From contig OZ038402.1 of the NCBI GenBank assembly GCA_964036045.1, positions 1,705,380 through 1,769,379 on the forward strand: DNA of 64,000 nucleotides, written 5' to 3'. A program made the translations under genes and the position numbers. Under the pieces are notes generated by a model. The model was not told the DNA's origin, made no database searches, and saw only the letters and a list, made by a program, of their open reading frames with translations. Source of the DNA: Eutreptiella sp. 'Long Island Sound 2002'. Its lineage: Eukaryota; Euglenozoa; Euglenophyceae; Eutreptiales; Eutreptiaceae. Shown here one piece after another: positions 41,502-52,613 of the stretch; the stretch's first letter is position 1; each line of letters opens with the position of its first letter.

Positions 41502-42712
41502 CATATCCTGGGTCTACGGCACTCACTAATACAAAAGGGCTTGCAACGGCGCGAGGAAGCACCACAAAACACGGCCTGCTCACCGCCACGGGCCAAACGG
41601 ACGTGTACCACTAGGAGGATAACAGGGCGAATGAGAGTATCACCAGACTCACCCATGCAAGTCCTTGGAGCAAAGAAAACTTGTCATCGGTGAGAAGACA
41701 AGGGCCAAACATGAGTTGTGGCGACCCCAAGTCGCTCTGCAGGTATACTCAAGGTAGGAATATAAGTTGCTACTTCTTTGTCATCCTTGATCCCTATCCT
41801 TGACACGGGAAGAAGCTATGGTATGTTGTGAGAGTGTACTTAGATCCCGAGATTGACTCGTATTGCTGCAGAACTATTGCACAACTTACCAGCTTCGTCC
41901 AAAAAAAAAAACAACACGGACACCGGGACGCCTGTGTGGACCACATGGCCCATCTGACATCTCCCTAGGCAAAGGGACAGTGAAGCAGACACAGGGCGAA
42001 CAACACATGCCAGACCAACAAACCACCATCCCAGCATGCCATTGAAAAGGTTAGCGCACGACTATGCCGCCTCATTACACCAGGGTCCACTTCGCTACAC
42101 CAATGGCAAACAGTAGACCATCGAAACGAGAGGGACGGTCCTGACCCCGTGGTGCGCGCGGTGCAGTGCGCGGTGCGACGTCAGCCCGGCGCACACAATA
42201 TATGCTCACACTAAAAGTTGCTGAAAAGTGGCCAGTGTGCACTGTATGCAATGGTTAGGTGATGCTATTGGTGTGTATGGGTAAAACACGCTTGGGGTGC
42301 ATTATCTGGGGGGAAGTGGTGATGATGCATGCACAAAAGTTTCCCATTTCAATGTGTTTTCTCCGCATCCCTGCCTACCTTCCGAAAGGGTGCACATTGC
42401 ACTAAAGCGTTGCATCCTCTGACGGTGCGTGCGGTGCAGTGCGCGGTGCGCTTCAGCACCCTCAGGGCCCTAAAGTTCGACCGAGCGTGACATCAAGGCC
42501 GAATGGCAGTATGCCCCAGAGAACCACTCGTCAACCTGCACACCACATCCAACCGTCAGTTTTCAGTTTTTGCTCACTTTTTGGTATTCAACATGTCACC
42601 GCATCGTTCATCAAAAATTGGGCGGCAACCGAAGCACTGCTTGCTGCCATAACCCGTGTTCAATGTACAGCCTGAAACAGCGATATGAAACCTTACTCCT
42701 TACACCAGATCG
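41502..42712. other. intergenic region upstream of histidine kinase B
   Basis: No gene is seen. A short repeat, gcggtgcagtgcgcggtgcg, occurs near 42158-42177 and 42431-42450. A run of A at 41902-41911 suggests a poly(A) remnant but no element is attached. Confidence 0.5.
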
Positions 42713-42841
42713 GTGACCCCAACCAGTCCATTTTTCTTTCTGTCATACGGACTGCCTTGCACAGGTCTTTTTATTTTCACTGCCTCGTCGACTGCAAACA
42801 GCAATGAGAACTCCACAGAAGTGACCTGGGGTGCTACTAAG

Positions 42842-44944
42842 ATGCTCTCATTTTGGAGGGACTTCCGGTTTTCATGTCCGTCGAAGGAGAGGGGTTTCCA
42901 GATGAGCCGGGCATCTCCGGCCAAGACAGTGTTTGTCTTCGTCTGCCTGGCAGCCTTGGAGCTCTTGCAGGTTAGAGCTGTTTTTAGCTCACCCGGGGCC
43001 CCATGGGTCACCCTTCTGTCCGCCATTCCCCTGTGTATTCTCCTCGTGGCGTCGCTGGTCCTGATCCGATGGTGGAGTGCAGTCTCGCCCTATGCCTCAC
43101 ATGTGATTTGCACGGCTATCATTGTGGGGTCTGTGGGCAAAATGGCGTATCTGGTCACAGAATCGAATGCTGTGCAGACCAACATTCGCCAGTTTGTTGA
43201 GGGCATAAGCTCGGAACCGCCGGACGCAATCATAGCAGCGGTTGACCGTCACACACATTTCGCCACGGCTGCCATACTCTGCCCGGTCATTTGTGTTCTG
43301 GTGCAAAATTTGATGCTGAATGCTGGCTTTCTGTATACTCGATGGATCGGGCTGACCAATTGCACGCTCCCCCTGGGGGCCGTTGTGGCAACCGTCGTCT
43401 CTCCAAGGAGCTTGCTTGCTCTTCCTGCCTTCATTATCCCTTTGGTCGCCTTGTGGATGAACGTGTTGCACAGCGTTGCACAGCGAAAGCAGTTCATGGC
43501 AGAGAGCAGACAAAGAGAGACAGAAGCGTTGGAAGCCCAACTGAGGCACGCACAAGCAGATGTTGAATCCAACAGCATCCTCGACCACCACCTGAAGAAC
43601 ATCATGGCGGAGGTAAAAGGTTCCATTGAAACGTTCCTGGAGGATCGAACAGCAGACGAGCACCTGCACCAGGCCTTAGAGCGGCTGCAGAGCGGAATTA
43701 AATGGTGCAAGAATAGGCTTGTTCTGATTGGAGAAGTTTCCAGTGAGTACGTCCCGCAGCTGACCTCCGTGAACCTTGCAACACTTGTCCAAGGTCTGAT
43801 CTCCGGCCGGCAAATGCCGCATGTCACATTTCCTGACCAGTCCGTATGGATCAACGAGAACCTGTGTGCATTGATGTTGGAAAATGTGATTGTCAACGCG
43901 CTTCGACATGGGCATCCTGAAGGGCCTGCCGTATCCCTGCACATTGATCTGCAGCCCGAGCCCAGGACTGCCGAACATACAATTACGTTCCGGGTGACGA
44001 ATCGCGCGGATCCAGCCAAGCCTCGGATTACACCCGAGTTTTGCCAGCAGTCCTGTGAAGGCAACCATCAGCAGCTGAGGCCTGGTGGGCTGTCTGATGG
44101 CCTTGGGCTGGGTCACATATTCATGATTGCTGAACGGCTTGGTGCCGTAGCCTCACTAACTCAGGCAGAGGGTGAAGATACAGTGGTTTTTGAGGCCTCT
44201 ATGCCTGTCCAAGTCTGCGATGACCGTCGCATTAGCGTCTCAAGCACTGCTGTGCCAGAGCAGCCCGTGCCCTCCGCAGTACAGCAACGTCCCTGGAACC
44301 TTCGCTTCTTCTGTGCCGAAGACAGCGCACTTAGTCGGAGGCTATTGAACAGCAACCTCAAGCGTTATTTTGAGGGAAGCTGTGTAGAAATGTTCGGGGC
44401 AACCAAAGACGATTTGGAGGGTTTTGCGGAGGCCGCCCTGGCACTGGCTGACGTCGTCATCGTGGATCAAAACATGGAGTACGGGGCAACAACGGTGTAC
44501 GGCACGAACCTCTTGAAGCAGCTGACCGCCCTCGGCTTCAGGGGGCTTTGCTGCGTCAGATCCGCCAGCACCTCGGCCGATGATGCTGCGTTGTACACAT
44601 CGTCGGGCGCACACCTCACATTAGACAAGGGCCTCAGCTTCAGGGATATGGCATTGCGCCTCCAAGACGCATACATCAAGCATGTGGCACTTCCCGCTGG
44701 TCATGCTGCGTCTGCTGGCAGCAGTCACCCCAGCAGCGCTGGCTCCTCTGGCGTGCTGAACGACGTGGGGTCACCGAGGCAGGTGTGGGGACAGGGATGC
44801 AGCCGTGGCAGCGCTCACGCAGGGCCAGGGAGGCACGTGGGGGGGCAAAGTGGCAGGCCCTGGGACAGCAAGGTGGTTGTGCCGACCGGCAGCTGCGATT
44901 GGAAAGCGGTCGGTCCGGCGCTCCATCGTCCGAGCTGCGGTTGA
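42842..44944 (+). CDS. hybrid histidine kinase B (membrane sensor + receiver), intact frame
   Basis: The frame is open from 42713; the first ATG is 42842, with a second at 42902. About six hydrophobic segments (42930-43470) precede a coiled linker. The H-box is SILDHHLKNIMAEVK (aligned His 43586-43588). The N-box is MLENVIVNALRHG (about 43875-43913) and the G-box DGLGLGHIFMIAERLGA (about 44098). The receiver has CAEDSALSRR, Asp in VVIVDQNMEYG (44465-44467) and a Lys in LTLDKGLS. This is a full sensor kinase fused to its own receiver, presumably in a membrane. No known sensor domain is recognisable, so the signal is unknown. The C-terminal 70 residues are Ser/Gly-rich. It is a paralogue of 26619-28545, with no frameshift. 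Confidence 0.88.
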   Translation: MLSFWRDFRFSCPSKERGFQMSRASPAKTVFVFVCLAALELLQVRAVFSSPGAPWVTLLSAIPLCILLVASLVLIRWWSAVSPYASHVICTAIIVGSVGKMAYLVTESNAVQTNIRQFVEGISSEPPDAIIAAVDRHTHFATAAILCPVICVLVQNLMLNAGFLYTRWIGLTNCTLPLGAVVATVVSPRSLLALPAFIIPLVALWMNVLHSVAQRKQFMAESRQRETEALEAQLRHAQADVESNSILDHHLKNIMAEVKGSIETFLEDRTADEHLHQALERLQSGIKWCKNRLVLIGEVSSEYVPQLTSVNLATLVQGLISGRQMPHVTFPDQSVWINENLCALMLENVIVNALRHGHPEGPAVSLHIDLQPEPRTAEHTITFRVTNRADPAKPRITPEFCQQSCEGNHQQLRPGGLSDGLGLGHIFMIAERLGAVASLTQAEGEDTVVFEASMPVQVCDDRRISVSSTAVPEQPVPSAVQQRPWNLRFFCAEDSALSRRLLNSNLKRYFEGSCVEMFGATKDDLEGFAEAALALADVVIVDQNMEYGATTVYGTNLLKQLTALGFRGLCCVRSASTSADDAALYTSSGAHLTLDKGLSFRDMALRLQDAYIKHVALPAGHAASAGSSHPSSAGSSGVLNDVGSPRQVWGQGCSRGSAHAGPGRHVGGQSGRPWDSKVVVPTGSCDWKAVGPALHRPSCG

Positions 44945-45258
44945 TCATCATCTCTTTGTGCGCTGGTAGGTACAGACCATGGTGACCCCGATACCCCATG
45001 GAAAGGACAGGCCTTGCCGCATACTGCGCGCTTCGATCTGCAGGCGTCCAGCAGATGCTTGCCTGTTCAGGCCGCTCAGCGAAGGAAACAACACCACACG
45101 CGCGGGCCGACACCATTAGGCCCCCTTCAGGAGGTCTTCCCGGAAGGTTCTCGCCGTTGCGAGGGAATGGCGGCATGCAGAGGTCTTCCTCCTTGGGCCG
45201 TATCCACCGCCCGGTGCCATGAGGGATTCGTTTTCTTCGGCATTATTGGCCGCTAATG

Positions 45259-45424
45259 CAGGCACCCTTTGGGCTCTGGGCCCACAGTTTTGAATGCAAA
45301 TCTGAGAGACTGTTGAGAGCCTGTGGGTATGTCCCCCAAGCTACCATCGGTCATTGGTCACACAGGGCGGACAAGTGTAGTCCCCCTGTAATAGCTACGT
45401 CCTTGTCCAAGCTACAGGGGGCTT
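45259..45424 (+). repeat. 166-bp dispersed repeat, copy 1
   Basis: Matches 51032-51198 with a few substitutions (gcaccctttgggct... to ...gtccaagctacaggggg). It ends in an inverted pair, tagtccccctgtaatagcta / aagctacaggggg. It may be a small non-autonomous element. Confidence 0.85.
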
Positions 45425-45651
45425 GGAAACGGCATTAATTTGGTACCTGAATTGATTCGGTACAAATGTAGTGCGGCCACCTAAGGCGTTGGTTTGGTGA
45501 CAAATTTGTCAGCTACATGGAGTCATGGACACATTTGTTGTGAGTGTTTGCCCACATGAACGCACATAGCTCTGATTTTGGGGATAGTTGTGCATTATAT
45601 TACCATTATATCCTCCAGGTGCCAGGTGGGATCATCGTAGCACTGGGCAGC
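45425..45651. other. unassigned spacer
   Basis: No gene or repeat is recognised before the tandem array. Confidence 0.4.
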
Positions 45652-48146
45652 TCTGTATGCATCCTTTACCCCCCCCCCCCTGGCGCAAGCACTCCCTTGT
45701 CTAAGCACATGAGCCCGTGTTACCGTCGTTTTGGTGGAGTTTTCTGACGACGGTTTTTATGGTCAGAAACGGAACATTGCGCCTTTGTGCTTCGCTTGTA
45801 GAGGGAAAGGGGGGCTGCATCATGCTTCTGGTAGTTCCTCCTGCTCATCCCAACATTCTGCTTCCAATTGCAACCCAATGCTGTCTGTTTTGATGTGATT
45901 TTCAGCCACGGCTCAGTTTGCTACACCTGGCATAGTTGTTAGGTACATCCGGTCCACCGGTGAACATGTCTCCGCAACAATCATTGGTCCTTCTACTCGT
46001 GGGGATGATTTCTTTCATGTGAATTGCATGCGGAATGGGCATGAGCTTGAGCATCATGCTCCTATGGATCGTGTCTTTTTCCCAATTCGCAGCCCTTCCC
46101 CAGAACCTTCAGAGCCCTCTCCAAAACGAGGGCGATCAGCAACGGTGACACATGTTTTTTTTGGCACCGCTCGTCGCGCGCAAGCACGGGCTTGTCTAAG
46201 TACGGGAGCCCGTGTTACCGTCGTTTTGCTGACTTTCAGGGTGCTTGCGCAAGGGGGGTGGGGGGTAGATGTATGCATCCTGTACCCCCCCCCCCCCTTG
46301 CGCAAGCACTCCCTTGTCTAAGCACATGAGCCCGTGTTACCGACGTTTTGGTGGTCGTTTTCTGACCACGGTTTTTATGGTCAGAAACGCAACATTGCGC
46401 GTCGGCTTCGCTTGTAGGGGGGCTGCATCATGCTTCTGGTAGTTCCTCCTGCTCATATTCTGCTTCCAATTGCAACCCAATGCTGTCTGTTTTGATGTGA
46501 TTTTCAGCCACGGCTCAGTTTGCTACACCTGGCATGGTTGTTAGGTACATCCGGTCCACCGGTGAACATGTCTCCGCAACAATCATTGGTCCTTCTACTC
46601 GTGGGGATGATTTCTTTCATGGGGATGGGCATGAGCTTGAGCTCCTATGGACCGTGTCCTTTTCCCAATCCGCAGCCCTTCCCCAGAACCTTCAGAGCCC
46701 TCTCCAAAACGAGGGCGATCAGCAACGGTGACACATGTTTTTTTTGGCACCGCTCGTCGCGCGCAAGCACGGGCTTGTCTAAGCACGGGAGCCCATGTTA
46801 CCGTCGTTTTGCTGACTTTCAGGGTGCTTGCGCAAGGGGGGTGGGGGGTAGATGTATGCATCCTGTACCCCCCCCCCCCCCTTGCGCAAGCACTGCCTTG
46901 TCTAAGCACATGAGCCCGTGTTACCAACGTTTTGGTGGAGTTTTCTGACGACGGTTTTTATGGTCAGAAACGGACATTGCGCCTTTGTGCTTCGCTTGTA
47001 GAGGGAAAGGGGGGCTGCATCATGCTTCTGGTAGTTCCTCCTGCTCATCCCAACATTCTGCTTCCAATTGCAACCCAATGCTGTCTGTTTTGATGTGATT
47101 TTCAGCCACGGCTCAGTTTGCTACACCTGGCATGGTTGTTAGGTACATCCGGTCCACCGGTGAACATGTCTCCGCAACAATCATTGGTCCTTCTACTCGT
47201 GGGGATGATTTCTTTCATGGGGATGGGCATGAGCTTGAGCTCCTATGGACCGTGTCCTTTTCCCAATCCGCAGCCCTTCCCCAGAACCTTCAGAGCCCTC
47301 TCCAAAACGAGGGCGATCAGCAACGGTGACACATGTTTTTTTTGGCACCGCTCGTCGCGCGCAAGCACGGGCTTGTCTAAGCACGGGAGCCCATGTTACC
47401 GTCGTTTTGCTGACTTTCAGGGTGCTTGCGCAAGGGGGGTGGGGGGTAGATGTATGCATCCTGTACCCCCCCCCCCCCCTTGCGCAAGCACTGCCTTGTC
47501 TAAGCACATGAGCCCGTGTTACCAACGTTTTGGTGGAGTTTTCTGACGACGGTTTTTATGGTCAGAAACGGACATTGCGCCTTTGTGCTTCGCTTGTAGA
47601 GGGAAAGGGGGGCTGCATCATGCTTCTGGTAGTTCCTCCTGCTCATCCCAACATTCTGCTTCCAATTGCAACCCAATGCTGTCTGTTTTGATGTGATTTT
47701 CAGCCACGGCTCAGTTTGCTACACCTGGCATGGTTGTTAGGTACATCCGGTCCACCGGTGAACATGTCTCCGCAACAATCATTGGTCCTTCTACTCGTGG
47801 GGATGATTTCTTTCATGGGGATGGGCATGAGCTTGATCTCCTATGGACCGTGTCTTTTTCCCAATTCGCAGCCCTTCCCCAGAACCTTCAGAGCCCTCTC
47901 CAAAACGAGGGCGATCAGCAACGGTGACACATGTTTTTTTTGGCACCGCTCGTCGCGCGCAAGCACGGGCTTGTCTAAGCACGGGAGCCCGTGTTACCGT
48001 CGTTTTGCTGACTTTCAGGGTGCTTGCGCAAGGGGGGTGGGGGGTAGATGTATGCATCCTGTACCCCCCCCCCCCCCTTGCGCAAGCACTCCCTTGTCTA
48101 AGCATATGAGCCCGTGTTACCGACGTTTTGGTGGAGTTTTCTGACC
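45652..48146 (+). repeat. tandem array of about 600-bp units with G/C hairpins
   Basis: Four units, with period exactly 598 bp for the last three, plus a partial one. Each contains gtgcttgcgcaagggggg, then a loop with tgtatgcatcc, then ccccccttgcgcaagcac: a long perfect hairpin (for example 46824-46893). A 55-bp segment (gcaagcac-ggcttgtctaagcac) repeats in direct orientation on both sides of it. The apparent 142-residue frames, one per unit, read across the hairpin and C run and look non-coding. Confidence 0.92.
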
Positions 48147-48189
48147 ACAGTCCCAAAGAGTTTCGAACTGTTGCAGTGGAATAATGACT

Positions 48190-48412
48190 GCGCCCCCCAT
48201 GACCCCCCATCATGCCCATGCCCATGCCCCAACTCTTGCCCATGCCCATGCCCATGCCCACTCCCCTAATGCCCATACCCATGCCCATGCCCCCCCTCAT
48301 GCCCATGCCCGTGCCCATACCCACGCCCCCCCCTCATGCCCATGCCCATGCCCATGCCCCCCCTCATGCCCATTCCCGTGCCCATGCCCATGCCCATGCC
48401 CCCCGTCATCCC
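48190..48412 (+). repeat. (CCCATG)n minisatellite
   Basis: Imperfect hexamer array (cccatgcccatgcccatgcc with cccgtg, cccctc variants) grouped into larger 50-60-bp blocks. Frames through it are artefacts. Confidence 0.9.
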
Positions 48413-48569
48413 CGTGTCAATATCTTGCCCACTGTCAACCGCCGTCAGTTCATCGCGCATCGTCGACTGCCGTTGAGGGCCTGCCCCCAACGAAACAGAA
48501 GATAAAGAGAGTCGCCGTCTCTCCGGACCCCCCCCCCCCCCCCCCACACGGGGGCTGAAGGCACACCGG

Positions 48570-48746
48570 TGGTCATCACCAAGTCTCCTGAGCGAACGGG
48601 GTCCTTCGTGTACGTCAGGTGCCGCGCCAGGCACACCCGCGACACGCCCTCTCCGATGCCTTTCATAATGAGGAACTGCAGCTTGACAAAGACGGTGGCT
48701 GGTTCAGGGGGCTCCCCATCAGATACGGGCACCTGTGGGGCATTGC
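48570..48746 (-). CDS. candidate host exon (minus strand)
   Basis: On the minus strand a tract ending in ccccacag is followed by a frame coding PVSDGEPPEPATVFVK, LQFLIMKGIGEGVSRV and RHLTYTKDPVRSGDLV, then gtgatg, which could be a 5' splice site. The amino-acid composition is more protein-like than that of its surroundings. I cannot name the protein, and neighbouring exons are not visible. It may be a chance frame. Confidence 0.3.
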
Positions 48747-49799
48747 AAGAACACCTCAACACACAACCACACACATAACCGACAGCAACCGCCCCCCACC
48801 GCTTCGGCAACCTCCTCCAACCGCCTGTCTGACCGCGTTTAAGGTCCCTTCCCTTCTAGTGCCCCCCACCCCCCGGTTGCACGCAGGGGCGCCCCTAAAG
48901 GAGTGACCCCGCCCACACACAGACCACTGCCTCCGCCACGACCGCAAGGGCCTGTCGGGGGGGCCCCGTGTTACCCCCGTACCTCAAACACATGCCCAGC
49001 GGATGTGGTCAAACACGGAGGAGCAGGAGGCATAGCACACCTGGCCGCCCCTGCACCCATCGTGTGCAACAGCTCTGTGTCTCACTTGCGGCCACGGGTG
49101 TCCCCAGATGTGTGTCATGGTGGCCCCCTTCTGCGTCAGTCACCAAGCGCCAACGAGGGCGGGTGCTTCTAAGCGGCCGGCACAAGAGCCGGGCCCAGAC
49201 CCGCGCCGTGACTCTGGTCTGGACTCTGGCCCAGGCCCTGACCTTGCCCCAGCCCCGAATGACCTGCAGCGCGTGGAGCAACGGGCGCCTGAGCTGGTGC
49301 CCTGTGTCGCAATAAGTTGGGCTCGCTTGAGGTCTTGGCAGCAATGGAGCGTGAACACATGGCGACCTGTGGCCTGTTGCCTGAGCGCCAGACGGCGAGG
49401 AGCCTTCTTAAGGAAAGGGAGGGTCAGGGCAGTTACTGAGTGTGCCTGTGCTGTACATAAATGGACCTTCAGCTTTCCGGGGTTCTCCTGAGTACAATCA
49501 CTGACACCTTGAGCGTCTGGAAATTAAAAAAAAAGAAAGGGAGGGTCAGGGCAGGTGAGGATCAGGTGGTGTCCGCTTGGGGCATCCGTTTTCTAAGGGG
49601 GGCACCAGGTACAACGGATCACCCCCCGGAGTTCCACATGACAAGTGGGCAACCCATGGGGCGCGGGAGGCCCCATGGCCCTGCATGGGCTCCATTTTCA
49701 ACAGATTACCCTTCCTCAAGTCATGGGCAGGAATTCCGTTCAGTTTTGCTGCTGGGGTACAGTTGAATTTTGGTGAACTTCGGTGTTTATTGGATGAAC
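48747..49799. other. unassigned DNA
   Basis: No gene, element or RNA recognised. It contains a duplicated aaagggagggtcagggcag segment (near 49415 and 49535), each with an A-rich lead, perhaps a small insertion. Confidence 0.4.
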
Positions 49800-49908
49800 G
49801 CCCCCCCCCCCCCCCTTTGTATAAGCTACGCCCTCGTCCAAGCTACAGTAGGCGTAGGGACCGTAATAATTGTGTACATTGGCATAGCTTATACAAGGGG
49901 GGGGGGTA
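49800..49908 (+). mobile_element. foldback/MITE-like element with C/G-run termini
   Basis: The ends pair: a C run followed by tttgtataagctacgcc at the left and ggcatagcttatacaa plus a G run at the right, giving a stem of about 25 bp. The inside includes cgtccaagctacag, shared with the 166-bp repeats at 45259 and 51032. A 29-bp direct repeat, ggtgaacttcggtgtttatt..., flanks it at 49771-49799 and 49940-49968. Confidence 0.7.
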
Positions 49909-49968
49909 GGGAAATTTAGGTCATGTTAGCGGAGTTTTAGGTGAACTTCGGTGTTTATTGGATGAACG

Positions 49969-51031
49969 CAGATCTCCCCAGAAACACAACTTTGACACCA
50001 CTGACCCTCTTTATCAGAGTGTGCAGTATATGGTGGGGCCGGGGCCGGGGTTGCTCGCTCCCGCCTGTCATGTGGTTGTCCGCTTTGTACTGTGCCTGGG
50101 GAATCAGCCAAACTTGGGTGAACGCGTGTGGATTTACGTGAACTTACTTGAATTTGAGTAAACTTAAGTGTCCCTGCAAAAAAGGTGCCCCTTTGAACAG
50201 ATGTACGGGCATTGTGCTGCACTGCATTTTCCGTGAGCTTTGTTTTTTTTGCAATTCCCATGGGGAGCCCGGCTCCGTCCGTCCTACTACTATGAGAAAT
50301 ATTCCATGCACTGCGTGGCACACTGCACCGTTTTGTGGAAAGCCCGGGGGTCCTCCGGGGTCTTACCTCAAAAAGGCATGGACAGGCAAAAGTGGGTTGG
50401 CGCGCCACCGCAGCCAGAGATGCAGCCAAACGCACATCACCTGCAGCATTCGGAAGGCAGGAGCAGGATACCACACAGGCACCCTATTACAAGTGAAGCA
50501 GGCGGGTATTGCCCAGTGGGCTGTGTGGTGCCTTGCGCCCTGTGTTTGGACCTTGTCGTCCTCCCGTTTTGGGGGCATGGGAAGGTACAGGGGGCCTCTC
50601 CCCAATCTTTACAGCATCCTGCACCTGCCTTCCACCTGCTGCAGGCGATGTGTGTTCCTGTGGCTGCAGTTGCATGCCGACCTTATGCCACCACATCCAT
50701 GCCCTTTGAGGGTGCTGCCCGCGCACTGCATACGCTGCGCCATTCCAGTATCGCGGGTGTTGTGGGATGCTGGACAACATAGCCCCAGGACTTGGAACGG
50801 AGTGAGGGGGTGACGTGCAGTGCACATGCGCATCAGCGTTCATGGATGCGGCCAAACACATGTGCCCTGGTGCACCGTGTGCACGGCGTGCACTGCGCGG
50901 TTGGCACCCTCTTTGAGGTACAGGTCCATGTTCTGGAGCACATGCCTCTGTGCTGTGGTCTGGAAAATGAATGCAAGGAACTCTGCTTTTCGGCCGAGTA
51001 GAATCAGGGCCATTGGAGTTGATTGGCCGAT
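49969..51031. other. unassigned DNA
   Basis: Several frames of 180-220 codons lack domain features and are Cys/Trp/Pro-rich, as expected of chance translation. Nothing is supported. Confidence 0.4.
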
Positions 51032-51198
51032 AATGCAGGCACCCTTTGGGCTGTGGGCCCACAGTTTTGAATGCGAATCTGAGAGACTGTTGAGAGCATG
51101 TGGGTATGCCTCCCAAGCTACCATCGGTCATTGGTCACACAGGGCGGTTAAGTGTAGTCCCCCTGTAATAGCTACGCCCTTGTCCAAGCTACAGGGGG
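51032..51198 (+). repeat. 166-bp dispersed repeat, copy 2
   Basis: Second copy of 45259-45424, in the same orientation; another ccaagctacagggggcta lies at 51269-51286. Confidence 0.85.
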
Positions 51199-51240
51199 AT
51201 ACTTGCTGATTGAGGGCATAGGTCTGTCGGTGGGGACCTA

Positions 51241-52613
51241 TTGCTGAACTTTCCACTGTTCTATGGCCAAGCTACAGGGGGCTACGGGCTGTTGATATCC
51301 CTGCTTGCGAACCAGCGCGAGGCCATGTTCAAATCGGATATGTGTGATAGGCTAAAGCGGCAGTTACAGCCCCGGGAGGTGCGAGTGCAAGGTCAGGCAA
51401 ATCGCCGGCGGACCATCCACAACTTGGTACGGCAGTTGCGAGAGCGACAACACGTGGCACGACTTCGGGACTCGCAGGGGGGGGTACACACCGGGGTGCG
51501 CTCGATCGCACAGGCTATGCGGGACTATTAGGCGGGGGTCATGGCGGGGAATGCAGTAACCGAAGAGGAGTGCTGGCGGTATGTAAGGTCCCTTCCCATT
51601 CCCCCGAAAATCCTGCAGGCGTTGCCTTTGCTTATGAAGCCACTGTCGCTGGACGTGGTATTGGCAGCGCTCGAGCGGCCAAAAGGGGGACCGGCACCGG
51701 GTAAGGATGGTATACCAGCGGAGCTGTACCAGGCGTTTCCATCTGTCTTTGCCCCGCGGTTGTTGTCAGCCATGCAGGATTTCCTCAGGGTGGGGGGGGT
51801 GCCAGCGGAGTGGTCGGTCAGCCTGATGCGGTGCCTGCCTAAGTTTTGTGGGGCGGAACAACCCAAAGATATGAGACCCATTGCGCTCCAGCAGGTATGC
51901 CTAAAGTGGGTGACCACTACGGTGATGTTACAGCTCTCGGACGTGTGGCCACAGGTGACCCCCCCCCTGTCAGAAAGGCTTCGTGCCGGGGCGGCAGATG
52001 CTGGATCATATAATCTACGCCAGGGCAGAGTGGGAGCGGCTGCCAGACCAGATCATGGTGTCGGTGGATTTTCAGAAAGCCTATGACTCGGTAACTTTCA
52101 CCTTGTTGCGGGTCACCCTGATCCACTTGGGGTTGCCCTTGGCGTACGTTGGTTTGTTGATGTCAGTGTCGGCGGGGCCCGTTTTATTTTGTGTGGGGAG
52201 GGGCTTTGTGGCCGATGTGGAGCTGAGCCCACGCTCAGGCATCCGACAAGGGGACCCAGTACCCCCCTTGCTTCTTGACCTGATAACGGTCCTGCTAATT
52301 TTTGATTTCAAACGGTTGCATGTTACTGTGGTGGTGCCGCTATACGCAGATGATATTTTGTTGGCGCTGCCGGGGCGGGGGCCGCAACAGGTGGCCGACC
52401 TGAGGGCGGTTTTGTATGTCCTGCAGGTGTTCGGGTATTTCTCTGGCGTGATCGGGCGACGAAGACGTTTTTCTGTCCAGCTCGGAAGACATGTCATTTA
52501 GTACAGATGTCAGTGACACGCGGTTGCGGGGGGCGTGGGACAGTGACAGTGATGGGTTCAGTACAGACGTGAGTGAGAGCAGGAAGAGGCGGCGGGGGGG
52601 GATCGAGTCCTGA
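51241..52613 (+). pseudogene. internally deleted LINE: partial RT fused to the element tail
   Basis: A basic linker (RLKRQLQPREVRVQ), TAG at 51529-51531, then RT motifs PLSLDVVLAAL, GPAPGKDGIPAELY, KDMRPIALQQ, VDFQKAYDSV, GIRQGDPVPP and the active site YADD at 52343-52354. The frame shifts at a C run near 51958-51967. After GYFSGV the thumb, zinc finger and RNase H are missing, and the sequence jumps to the Ser/Asp tail MSFSTDVSDTR...FSTDVSESRKRRR ending at TGA 52611-52613. That tail is shared with the LINE at 549-4128, so both belong to one family. It might be a non-autonomous derivative. Confidence 0.85.

Noticed and set aside
46520-48144. Three 142-codon ORFs repeated every 598 bp
   Set aside because: They read through hairpins, C runs and low-complexity sequence, start at non-conserved codons and resemble no protein; a by-product of the tandem repeat.
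45652-48146. CRISPR-like array
   Set aside because: Units are about 600 bp, with no short repeat/spacer pattern and no cas genes; the surroundings are eukaryotic.
48184-48558. His/Ala/Pro-repeat protein in the (CCCATG)n region
   Set aside because: A simple hexamer repeat is open in several frames on both strands; no other coding evidence.
50148-50813. 221-codon plus-strand ORF as a gene
   Set aside because: Cys/Trp/His-rich composition, no domain, overlaps an equally long frame; likely chance.
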